28,732 nucleotides of DNA from UTCHB3 sp964431385 (GTDB lineage Bacteria; Bacteroidota; Ignavibacteria; Ignavibacteriales; Ignavibacteriaceae): positions 1 through 28,732 of the forward strand of contig CAYSJM010000043.1 in assembly GCA_964431385.1 (NCBI GenBank), in the 5' to 3' direction. The notes under the pieces were generated by a model that was not told the DNA's origin, searched no databases, and was given only the letters and a program-made list of their open reading frames with translations. Position 1 is the stretch's first letter, and every line of letters starts with the position of its first letter. Position numbers and translations under genes: made by a program. This document shows positions 1-7,418 of this stretch, in pieces.

Positions 1-2
1 AG

Positions 3-713
3 ATTCTTGCCGGAGAAAAACTCGATTTTGAGCCCCGGTTCCTCATAGATATGCCTACCGCCGGGGTGCTTAAAAGAGGTTATGTTAGCGTTGGTTCAGA
101 CCTGATGCCGGGTGGTGTTCTTCTTACAAGATTAGATGTTGGTGTTTTTGATAATCTCAGTTTTGGAATTTCCTATGGTGGCGAAAATCTTATCGGTTCC
201 GGTGAAGTTGAGTGGTATAAATACCCCGGAGTAAATATCAGATTTAAGTTGTTTGATGAAAGTCTGTCACTTCCCTCCATTGCGGTGGGTGCTGATTTAC
301 AAGGAAAGGGAAGATATTTCTCATCCGAAAGTCGATATGAAATAAAATCCCCGGGAATTTTTGCTGCAGTAAGTAAAAACTACAAACTTCTCGGATATTT
401 AAGTTTGCATGGAACCATCAACTACTCTTTCGAACAAAAAGATGGAGATGGATTCACAAATATCATGATAGGTGCCGAAAAAACAATCGGCTCCAATGTC
501 AGTGTTATGGTTGAATATAACTTCGGTTTCAACGATAACACCAACGACCGGTACGGCAAAGGGAACGGATATCTTCATGCCGGTATCAGGTGGGCAGTCG
601 CAGAAGGATTCTCACTTGGATTCGATTTTCGTGACCTCCTGAATAACAAAAAATGGTCTCCTTCAACTGCCGACAGGGGCATTAAATTCGAGTTCACGAG
701 AAGGATTCTCTGA
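3..713 (+). CDS. Outer-membrane beta-barrel protein, C-terminal part (5' end outside window)
   Basis: The reading frame is open from base 3 without a stop. The ATG at 51 is therefore probably internal, and the gene starts left of the window. The visible 236 residues are rich in alternating hydrophobic/polar strands with Gly and aromatic residues (for example GVFDNLSFGISYGG and LSLGFDFRDLL-like stretches), typical of an outer-membrane beta-barrel. There is no catalytic motif. The segment FEPRFLIDMPTAGVLKRG near the left edge resembles the start of the mature domain in a family of uncharacterised barrel proteins seen in Ignavibacteria-like genomes; that family assignment is from memory and weak. 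The C-terminus ends FTRRIL rather than a clear terminal Phe. The gene converges on the giant surface-protein gene, with a repeat-containing gap between them. Role in the envelope is inferred; substrate is unknown. Confidence 0.7.
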   Translation: MLAGEKLDFEPRFLIDMPTAGVLKRGYVSVGSDLMPGGVLLTRLDVGVFDNLSFGISYGGENLIGSGEVEWYKYPGVNIRFKLFDESLSLPSIAVGADLQGKGRYFSSESRYEIKSPGIFAAVSKNYKLLGYLSLHGTINYSFEQKDGDGFTNIMIGAEKTIGSNVSVMVEYNFGFNDNTNDRYGKGNGYLHAGIRWAVAEGFSLGFDFRDLLNNKKWSPSTADRGIKFEFTRRIL

Positions 714-826
714 ACTGACAGCCACATGAACACTGTGTCGAGATAAAAATTCTCGGATTGACCACAAAAACGCATACTGAAAATGTGAAAACAGTGGTAA
801 CCAAATAGCTCTCAATGTATAAAGAT

Positions 827-863
827 GAGGGCTAAAAATCCATATTTCAGATTTTCAGCCCTC
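827..863. repeat. Inverted repeat (hairpin) between convergent genes
   Basis: Two 14-base arms, 827-840 (GAGGGCTAAAAATC) and 850-863 (GATTTTCAGCCCTC), are complementary at 13 of 14 positions around a 9-base loop. It lies between two convergent genes and could act as a terminator or an RNA-stability hairpin, but neither side has a clear run of T. The arms share GAGGGCT with the heptamer array at 7139-7194. Confidence 0.6.
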
Positions 864-897
864 AATCATTCAGCCTTCAGCCTTTATAATTTCAGCC
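854..897. repeat. Short direct repeats TTCAGCC (x4)
   Basis: TTCAGCC occurs at 854-860, 869-875, 876-882 and 891-897, with start-to-start spacings of 15, 7 and 15 bases. The array abuts the stop codon (898-900) of the giant surface-protein gene. On the minus strand the unit reads GGCTGAA, which also occurs in the heptamer array at 7157-7163 on the other side of that gene. Confidence 0.7.
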
Positions 898-3800
898 CTA
901 CTTCAAAAGTACCATTTTTTTCACTTGCCGGAAAGCGTTTCCTCCTTTTAAGGGTGATGCGTCAATCACATATAAGTAAACCCCTGATGACAGATTAGTG
1001 GCATTAAAAACAACATCGTGGTATCCTGCAGGTTGATTGGAATTAACAATATCTGCGAGCAATTCTCCATTCAAACCATACACTTTTAAAGATACCTTGC
1101 TGTCGAATGGAAGTGCATACTTGATGACGGTTGATGGATTAAACGGATTAGGATAGTTCGGAAAAAGAGCGAACACAGTTGGTGTTAAATCCACTTCAAT
1201 TGCAACCACAGGTGAATAGACTGTGGAACCGTCAAAATCGATCTGTTTTAATCTGTAGGAAATGGTGCCTTTCCACGAGATAAAACGCAAATTGTCATCG
1301 TAAGCGTAACTGCTGACCCCTGTTGATGTACCTCTGCCTTCGATGAATGCCACTTTCTGCCAGTCGCCGTTCATTTTTCTTTCGATCTCGAAACCGCGAT
1401 TGTTTTTCTCAGATGCAGTAATCCAGTTCAGTTTAACGAGTGCCCCCTCCAAAGACGAGGTGAAAGATGTCAGTTCAACAGGTACAAGGGTGACCACTTG
1501 AGCCTGGTTACTGTAGTCGGAATATGAGTCCGAATTTGTAAATTTCACCCGGTATGTGTAACCCGTGCTCCCGGAGACAGTAGTGTCCTGGAAAGCGATG
1601 GTATTAGCGGGGAGTGTTGCAACCACCGAGTAATTGTTTGCCGATGTTGAATCACCCGATTTTCTCTCCAATACAACATTGCTTTCCAAGGATGAATTGT
1701 CTGTCCAGATCAAAGTAACTCTGTTGTATTGATTGGAGACTGCTGCAAGACCTGACGGAGATTTCAGTTTCACCCTGAATCCCAAATGATTTGAGTACCC
1801 CGTAAAGAAATTCTTTTCCGTAACACCCACTCTCCAATACCTTGCGGCACCTTCAGGAAGATTGTTCAGTATCAATGAAGTATCGGTTGTAGTTTGGACT
1901 GTTGGAGATGTAAACAGAGAATCTGCTGACAACTGAACCGAATAAGTTGTTACTTCTCCTTCAGGATCGAGCATTTTCGAGTTTCCGTACCGATTCAGAA
2001 CGGGAAGCAGAAAATTAGCTTTTGACCATTTAAGCGTCACAGTACTGTTCACAACCTGGTTGTTTGCCGGAGAAGCAGGAACGGGTGCAATAAAAGCGGC
2101 ATCCATGAGGCTGTAGAGTCCACCGGCGGTCAGGCCCGAAGTGGAGATATAGCCTGGTATCTTCGTCGAGGTACCTGTCAGGCTCCATCTGTCGGTAAAT
2201 ACAATTGCCTTTAGTATTGTGGTGTCTGATGCACCAACTGACCCGGGCAACAACCTTGTGCGAAGGGTAAAGTTGTAACCGGAGCCCCCTGTGGGCACAA
2301 GTTTCCACTTTCCGAAGTAGTACTTGATATCTTCAGTTTGTTGCGGGTCTTCACCATAGTATGCCAGAGTCATATTTGAAGGAAGTGTCCCTGTGTTCCC
2401 CCATTGGATTTGAGCAATGACTATCCCGTTAAGTGTGTAAGTTGAGAGACCACCGGGAGCCGGGGGGGGATTTGGTTGAAACAGCGGCGGCTCAACATCA
2501 AGGTTATACTCATAAGCACCAAGATCAACCGGTCCTCCTGCAAGAGTCGTGCTTCTTGGATTTCCAAGGAAATCGGTCACTACTCCAAGTGGATAGCCGA
2601 AGCCATCTGTGTTGGATGCATCCGGGTTTTGGTTGTCGATTGCGAGGGTTAATGTGTCCGCGAAAACAGGTTGACCGATATAAGTAAAATCACCTTTACC
2701 TGTGAGGGTGGGGATACTGTCCCTGTTGTTAACAATCGTACCGCCAATGTACATAAGTTTGCCTGTTGTCGGCGACACATCCATAATATTGAAATTGAAG
2801 CTTGAAAAAACATTCGCAGACGGAGTATAAATGGCATAATGAGCTCCGTTTATACCAGCCGGATTGCTTATCTTGTTAGAAAGAATGTTGTTCATAAGAG
2901 TGATACCGGTTGAGGAACTGTTCACAAAAACGATACATCCTGTAGGTACGGCACCCGCCAATGTAAAAGTAATCTGTCCCGAAAGGCGGATGGAATTATT
3001 TACTATTGCGATTCCGCCACCATTCTGCACATTAATACCCCTTGAAGTTGAGAATATCGAATTTCTCGAACCTGAGAGGATATCAGAAATAACATTATTT
3101 GTTACCGATATCTGTGAGTTTGAAGTGTTGGGAGCCAGATAAATTCCGGTAACGGGCTGGGCTGAGTTATCCTGTCCGGTGTGCCTCAAACTATAGATGT
3201 GGTTCCTGTTAATCACACCATTCACCGGATTAGTAACGGCAGAGCTATTGGTAAAATTGATACCGGTAACGGCTGAATTTCCACCGCCTGTGATTCCGCA
3301 GATTGTGTTCTCCGCGATTGTAAAATTAGTGGTTGAAGATAAAACGATACCTTCGAGGAATATTCTTGATCCTGTGGATGTGCTTCCGACGATATTTTTA
3401 GAGACGGTTATTGAGTCGGAGAAGTTTTGCACCACAATTCCTCTTGTTGCAGTGTTAATGCTGTTGTTGATCACCGAGGAGCTCTGGGTGCTGTCGAGAG
3501 TGATACCAAAACCAACTGATGAGTCGGCACAGGCAATGTTCATATTTGTAAAACTAAAGCCCCTTCCTCTCGCGATAATGCCTCCCGAGTTTGAATTGTT
3601 CCCCAGGTTTCGGATAGTCAGATTTCTGGAAGTACCGTTCGGCGTATTTGATCCATTTATCTCTGCATAAGAGTTTCGGATCACAAATACAGGGTCGTTG
3701 GAGTTGAGCCATATAGTTGTGTTAACACCCGCACCCGGGGCAATCTTCAATTTCGCATTCGCGTTTGGAAGATAAGCAGAGAGTGTGGCAAGTGTTTGAG

Positions 3801-6800
3801 TTGAACCGACTGTGTATCCTGTATCGATCAGAATGAAGTTGGTGTTGCCTGAGATACCCCTGACATTGTAGTCGTTGATCGCCTGTGAGAGAGTTGCGTA
3901 AACAGCTTCCGTTGATGTTGTTACAAATTGGGAGCCTGTGTAAGGTTGCCCATTTTCCATCAGACCGGTTTCGCCGGTTTTTGACCTGCCATAATAAAGC
4001 TGTTTGCCTGTGGCTTTGTTAAATGCGTTCAAGCCTACAGTATAGTTTCCAACAAGCGGGGAGCCTTGTATTGGCACCGCGAGAAGTGTCTGAGGAGGAG
4101 TTGAACCCGGAGGGTTGATGCCACCACCTCCATAAGGGAAGGTACCGCCGTTTGGAGTGGAGTTGTTATCCTGCGCAGCAACATAAACAAGTAGTGTGTC
4201 ACTTCCACCGGCGTTCACGAGTGTCGGGTCGATAGTGAACTGTAATGAGTCACCTGCGATCGCCACGCTTGACTGGGTCAGATAAGTCTGTCCCCTGGTT
4301 GTTTTGTAATATGCCTTGGGAGCATTACCGGCTGTTGCTACTCCATTTCTGTCTCTGAATGTTGCTTTGAAAGTTAGCATCTGACCAGTGGGCAGCAAAT
4401 CCGGCAGTTTTGTAACCGAGATATAAGGTGAGGTTTTATCATCATCGATCCCATTAAATTCGAATGCTCCAATATCAGGAGTAGTCAGACTTCTTGTATT
4501 ACCGTCGAGATCGGTAATTACACCGGCAACAGGCACTCCGGCATTGCTTGCTTGAGTGGGGAGGGTGCTGCTCAACCTTAAGTTATAGGGAGCCACGGTT
4601 GAATTAAGAAACGGTACAGTGGCGTAGATCGAATTATAGTCCCTCGAACCGGTATTGTTGACTTTAAAGAGGTAGAGTATGTGTTCGGCAAGTGTTTTAT
4701 AGAACACACTTCCCACATAAGTCACTCCCCTGTTCGATGAAGGGTTGGAATTGTAGTAAAGGTTGTAATTCGACTCATCAGACAACTTCAGAAAGTTGGA
4801 AGCCAGGTCTGAACGGAGTGAGGTGGCAAATCCACTCCCGCTGATGCCAAGATTTGCATCGTTGATAAAGATATTATTCTTCAAATCAAGTTTTCCGGTG
4901 CCAATATTACCTATTAACAGGCAAGCTGAATTTACGACCTGAATGTTCGGGGCTGTAAAGTCATTCAGATAAATCGTGTTGTTTGCCACGGTAACATTTG
5001 AACTGTTGCCGTTTCCTGATTTTACCTCGATGCCATAGAGAGAAGTGAGCGGTGATGCTGAAGTTGAGACTTTAAGATCGCTTATCACATTATTCGCGAT
5101 CGTGGCTGAGGCAATATCACCTGGGTAACCGCCGCTGTATATTATCCCCTCAACCCGGCATTGGTTTGAAGGAAGGTTTGTTTCGAGATTATAAATCTCA
5201 TTCCCGGTTATGCTGACGAAGGAACCGGGTTTGGTTCTGTTACACAGAATACCTGCCGTAATTCCACCAGCGGTATTTGGAGTTTGCTCTACAGGAAAAT
5301 ACTTCAGATTGTAGATCCGGTTGTTCCGAATGATGATGTTACCCTGATTCGCGAATGTATTATCATCGATCTGGTTGAGGTTGATCCCATAACATGAGCC
5401 CGCAAAGTTTGAAAATTGAATGTTCGCGATATCGGTTTTCTCAATGGTAAGATCCTTCTGCTTGTAAGCAAAAATTCCAGAAGCAGACATTGAAACAGTT
5501 GTTCCGGTAAAAGAGAGGTCCCCAATAAAATTTCTTCCCGTGGTGGCAGTCAGTTTATTCCCAATATCAGGAGCCGTCTCAACAACACCGATCATGTAAA
5601 ATCCGATTGCACCAAAGTCGCGGATCGAAAAATCCTGGAATGTGTTATAGCTGCAAGCCACGGTTGAATCGCTGCTGTTTAATCCTTGCCCTCCGAACAT
5701 TATACCTGAGGTATTTGAAGAGGTGCCCGGGGACAATTCCGCGTTCATATCAATGCTGATATTTTTGAAAGTGTTGTATTTTGAGCCTGTGTAAGTGGTG
5801 ACATTACTTATCGGCACATTTGAAGAGGTGACACAAAGCCCGTTTTTATACCTCGCGTTTGTGCCTGAGTTCAACGGGTTCTGAACAATCTGTATTCCGT
5901 CGATGGTTACCCAGGTTACACCGGCGCATCTGACAATGCTCTCACCGGCAAATGGTCCGATCTGATTGGTTGTAAATGAACCGTTCGTAGGGGAAAGGGT
6001 AACAGTTGCACCGGTTGCGGCTTTGATCGTGACAGTATTTGTCTGTGAAGTGCCGGCAATCAGACTTAGGTGCATAAAGTCGTCATAAGTGCCGTTCTGA
6101 ATAAGAAAGGTAACGGGACCTGATATTCCCCGCGAGTTGAGTGCAACTGCCATGTCACTAACAGTCGTAAAGTCAGCTGCTGGTCCGACGGTGTAGGTAC
6201 CTGTTGCGATCGGTGTATTTACCTGTGTAAACCTGAGCAGAGTTCCGGGCAGTGGTAATCTTGGTATGTTGTCATAGCTCAATGCCATACTTTGCATGTA
6301 AGATGGATTAAGGGAGTCCGCTCCAAGGTTCACAGAAAGAAATGAATTAGTGCCTGTCGCACTTCCCGAAGTGGTTATGAGCTGGTTGCTACTCATACCA
6401 ATCGTGTATGAAACAGTAGTCCCGGGGTTCATTGTGCCGTAGATGAACTCAATAACATTAGTGGTTTCATAGAGTTTTATCATGAAACTTGTGAATCCGG
6501 TGGCAGTGTTCCACTTTACAGTTCTGAAGTCGATAGAGAGCACTCTGTTAGGGGCTATACCCGAAGTTAAATATTGAATGCTGGTCGTATCTTGTGCGAG
6601 AATGTCATCCCACAAAGGGGCGATCAATCTCCTCACCAATCTGTTAAGTGAATTGGTGTTACCGGCATCGTTCAAGCCTGAACCCAGTCTAATAAAACCA
6701 TTAGTAGCGACCTGAAATGAGTCGTAAACAGCATTATTATAGTTGAAGGAAAACCCTATCGGTGTTGCCACTGAATAATTGTCATTCAAAAAGGCGGGGT

Positions 6801-6942
6801 TGGCAACATATTTGAAATTTTTGCCACCTACCAAAGATGTGTAGGTGCCTGTGGTTCTTTCCATTTTATAATTCATCTGCCCATTAACGGTCACAGAGAA
6901 TAAAACAATAACAACGAATGTAGCGAGTAGTGTTGATCGCAT
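898..6942 (-). CDS. Giant secreted beta-helix protein with T9SS sorting domain
   Basis: 2014 residues. It begins with a signal peptide (MRSTLLATFVVIVLFSVTVNG), then an N-terminal beta-sandwich region. A right-handed beta-helix module follows (about residues 255-830), ending in the choice-of-anchor-Q-type pattern DLDGNTRSLTTPDIGAFEF. After an Ig-like spacer comes a second helix module (about 1010-1480) that opens with a related phrase (NVRGISGNTNFIL versus NSRGISGPVTFLI) and closes with DFLGNPRS...DLGAYEY. Fibronectin-like domains occupy about 1615-1920, including the VELTSFTSS / GFEIERK pattern. The last ~93 residues are a T9SS type A sorting domain (LFPNYPNPFNPST ... VYLYVID ... KKMVLLK). 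It is probably exported by T9SS and attached to or released from the cell surface; beta-helices of this kind often bind or cleave polysaccharides, but no catalytic residues are recognisable. The ATG at 6942 is preceded by GGTGA. A C8 tract lies at about residue 1491. Confidence 0.9.
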   Translation of the reverse strand: MRSTLLATFVVIVLFSVTVNGQMNYKMERTTGTYTSLVGGKNFKYVANPAFLNDNYSVATPIGFSFNYNNAVYDSFQVATNGFIRLGSGLNDAGNTNSLNRLVRRLIAPLWDDILAQDTTSIQYLTSGIAPNRVLSIDFRTVKWNTATGFTSFMIKLYETTNVIEFIYGTMNPGTTVSYTIGMSSNQLITTSGSATGTNSFLSVNLGADSLNPSYMQSMALSYDNIPRLPLPGTLLRFTQVNTPIATGTYTVGPAADFTTVSDMAVALNSRGISGPVTFLIQNGTYDDFMHLSLIAGTSQTNTVTIKAATGATVTLSPTNGSFTTNQIGPFAGESIVRCAGVTWVTIDGIQIVQNPLNSGTNARYKNGLCVTSSNVPISNVTTYTGSKYNTFKNISIDMNAELSPGTSSNTSGIMFGGQGLNSSDSTVACSYNTFQDFSIRDFGAIGFYMIGVVETAPDIGNKLTATTGRNFIGDLSFTGTTVSMSASGIFAYKQKDLTIEKTDIANIQFSNFAGSCYGINLNQIDDNTFANQGNIIIRNNRIYNLKYFPVEQTPNTAGGITAGILCNRTKPGSFVSITGNEIYNLETNLPSNQCRVEGIIYSGGYPGDIASATIANNVISDLKVSTSASPLTSLYGIEVKSGNGNSSNVTVANNTIYLNDFTAPNIQVVNSACLLIGNIGTGKLDLKNNIFINDANLGISGSGFATSLRSDLASNFLKLSDESNYNLYYNSNPSSNRGVTYVGSVFYKTLAEHILYLFKVNNTGSRDYNSIYATVPFLNSTVAPYNLRLSSTLPTQASNAGVPVAGVITDLDGNTRSLTTPDIGAFEFNGIDDDKTSPYISVTKLPDLLPTGQMLTFKATFRDRNGVATAGNAPKAYYKTTRGQTYLTQSSVAIAGDSLQFTIDPTLVNAGGSDTLLVYVAAQDNNSTPNGGTFPYGGGGINPPGSTPPQTLLAVPIQGSPLVGNYTVGLNAFNKATGKQLYYGRSKTGETGLMENGQPYTGSQFVTTSTEAVYATLSQAINDYNVRGISGNTNFILIDTGYTVGSTQTLATLSAYLPNANAKLKIAPGAGVNTTIWLNSNDPVFVIRNSYAEINGSNTPNGTSRNLTIRNLGNNSNSGGIIARGRGFSFTNMNIACADSSVGFGITLDSTQSSSVINNSINTATRGIVVQNFSDSITVSKNIVGSTSTGSRIFLEGIVLSSTTNFTIAENTICGITGGGNSAVTGINFTNSSAVTNPVNGVINRNHIYSLRHTGQDNSAQPVTGIYLAPNTSNSQISVTNNVISDILSGSRNSIFSTSRGINVQNGGGIAIVNNSIRLSGQITFTLAGAVPTGCIVFVNSSSTGITLMNNILSNKISNPAGINGAHYAIYTPSANVFSSFNFNIMDVSPTTGKLMYIGGTIVNNRDSIPTLTGKGDFTYIGQPVFADTLTLAIDNQNPDASNTDGFGYPLGVVTDFLGNPRSTTLAGGPVDLGAYEYNLDVEPPLFQPNPPPAPGGLSTYTLNGIVIAQIQWGNTGTLPSNMTLAYYGEDPQQTEDIKYYFGKWKLVPTGGSGYNFTLRTRLLPGSVGASDTTILKAIVFTDRWSLTGTSTKIPGYISTSGLTAGGLYSLMDAAFIAPVPASPANNQVVNSTVTLKWSKANFLLPVLNRYGNSKMLDPEGEVTTYSVQLSADSLFTSPTVQTTTDTSLILNNLPEGAARYWRVGVTEKNFFTGYSNHLGFRVKLKSPSGLAAVSNQYNRVTLIWTDNSSLESNVVLERKSGDSTSANNYSVVATLPANTIAFQDTTVSGSTGYTYRVKFTNSDSYSDYSNQAQVVTLVPVELTSFTSSLEGALVKLNWITASEKNNRGFEIERKMNGDWQKVAFIEGRGTSTGVSSYAYDDNLRFISWKGTISYRLKQIDFDGSTVYSPVVAIEVDLTPTVFALFPNYPNPFNPSTVIKYALPFDSKVSLKVYGLNGELLADIVNSNQPAGYHDVVFNATNLSSGVYLYVIDASPLKGGNAFRQVKKMVLLK
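2462..2469. repeat. Mononucleotide tract G8 (C8 on the coding strand)
   Basis: Eight consecutive G on the plus strand fall inside the giant surface-protein gene and encode part of a Pro-rich linker (PNPPPAPGG) between the second beta-helix module and the following domain. Tracts of this kind can gain or lose a base during replication. A one-base change here would remove the fibronectin-like domains and the T9SS sorting domain. Confidence 0.8.
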
Positions 6943-7055
6943 AATATCACCGGATAATTTTGATTAAAAAAATGATTAAACAGTTTCAGAACGGCCGGGG
7001 CTGTCGCTGCTTACATATTAAAAAGGTTTTGGGGAATTTTTTGAAGTAATCAAAT

Positions 7056-7063
7056 CAAATATA
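7056..7063 (-). promoter_or_regulatory. Probable -7 promoter element for the giant surface-protein gene
   Basis: On the minus strand the sequence reads TATATTTG, a full match to the Bacteroidota -7 consensus TAnnTTTG, about 115 bases upstream of the ATG at 6942. No TTG is found at the usual -33 distance, so the call rests on the -7 element and its position. Confidence 0.35.
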
Positions 7064-7138
7064 TAATACTTACATATTATTATTCAGGTTAATTATGATA
7101 AGATTGTGCAATTTTATCCAATAAGAAAGGAAAAAGTA

Positions 7139-7194
7139 TGATGTATGAGGTATGAGGGCTGAAGGATGAGGGTTGAAAGATGAGGGATGAGGGA
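7139..7194. repeat. Degenerate heptamer tandem array, 8 units of TGAGGGA
   Basis: Eight contiguous 7-base units read TGATGTA, TGAGGTA, TGAGGGC, TGAAGGA, TGAGGGT, TGAAAGA, TGAGGGA, TGAGGGA. The period is exact although the units vary. It lies upstream of the giant surface-protein gene and downstream of nfnB, outside any gene. Confidence 0.9.
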
Positions 7195-7256
7195 TGACTT
7201 CCCCTGCTTCAAACCTTGTTACTGACTCCCTCCACCGCCCCTGCCCTTGTTAAGGT

Positions 7257-7265
7257 GGGGGGGGG
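7257..7265. repeat. Poly-G tract (G9)
   Basis: Nine consecutive G in the spacer downstream of nfnB. It is non-coding, so a length change would have no reading-frame effect. Confidence 0.85.
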
Positions 7266-7298
7266 AGGTATGAAATTTATCGCCGGATATCAATCGCA

Positions 7299-7308
7299 TG
7301 TCGCGACA
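7299..7308. repeat. 10-bp perfect palindrome TGTCGCGACA
   Basis: A perfect palindrome in the spacer about 100 bases downstream of the nfnB stop. It could be a protein-binding site or part of a dispersed intergenic repeat. Function unknown. Confidence 0.5.
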
Positions 7309-7390
7309 AGGGCTCTTTTTCAGGTATCAGGTTTCCGGGAACAGGTATTATTATTTTATTGAAACGAAAGGCTATCCACTTTCAGCTAAT

Positions 7391-7418
7391 AGTTAATACC
7401 TAACAGTTAATACCTAAG
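7391..7418. repeat. 14-base direct repeat overlapping the nfnB stop
   Basis: AGTTAATACCTAAC (7391-7404) is followed directly by AGTTAATACCTAAG (7405-7418), identical at 13 of 14 positions. The second copy contains the nfnB stop codon (7407-7409 on the minus strand), so a local duplication may have occurred at the gene's end. Confidence 0.8.

Larger units (their letters stand above)
6943..7406. other. 464-base intergenic spacer rich in repeats
   Basis: No credible gene is present. From left to right it holds the leader and a probable promoter of the giant surface-protein gene (-7 element at 7056-7063), an AT-rich stretch, an eight-unit heptamer array (7139-7194), a C-rich/G-rich segment ending in a G9 run (7257-7265) that includes the small CCTT-GTT-AAGG hairpin, the 10-bp palindrome TGTCGCGACA (7299-7308), two CAGGTAT copies around 7321-7348, and a 14-base direct repeat running into the nfnB stop (7391-7418). 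I see no convincing terminator for the redox operon that ends at 7407. Confidence 0.6.

Noticed and set aside
3197..3670. Plus-strand open frame of 157 codons inside the giant gene
   Set aside because: It is antisense to a beta-helix region whose repeats produce long shadow frames; no ribosome site or recognisable domain.
7201..7265. C-rich/G-rich segment as a terminator for the redox operon
   Set aside because: Pairing is interrupted beyond the short CCTT/AAGG stem and no T run follows on the minus strand.
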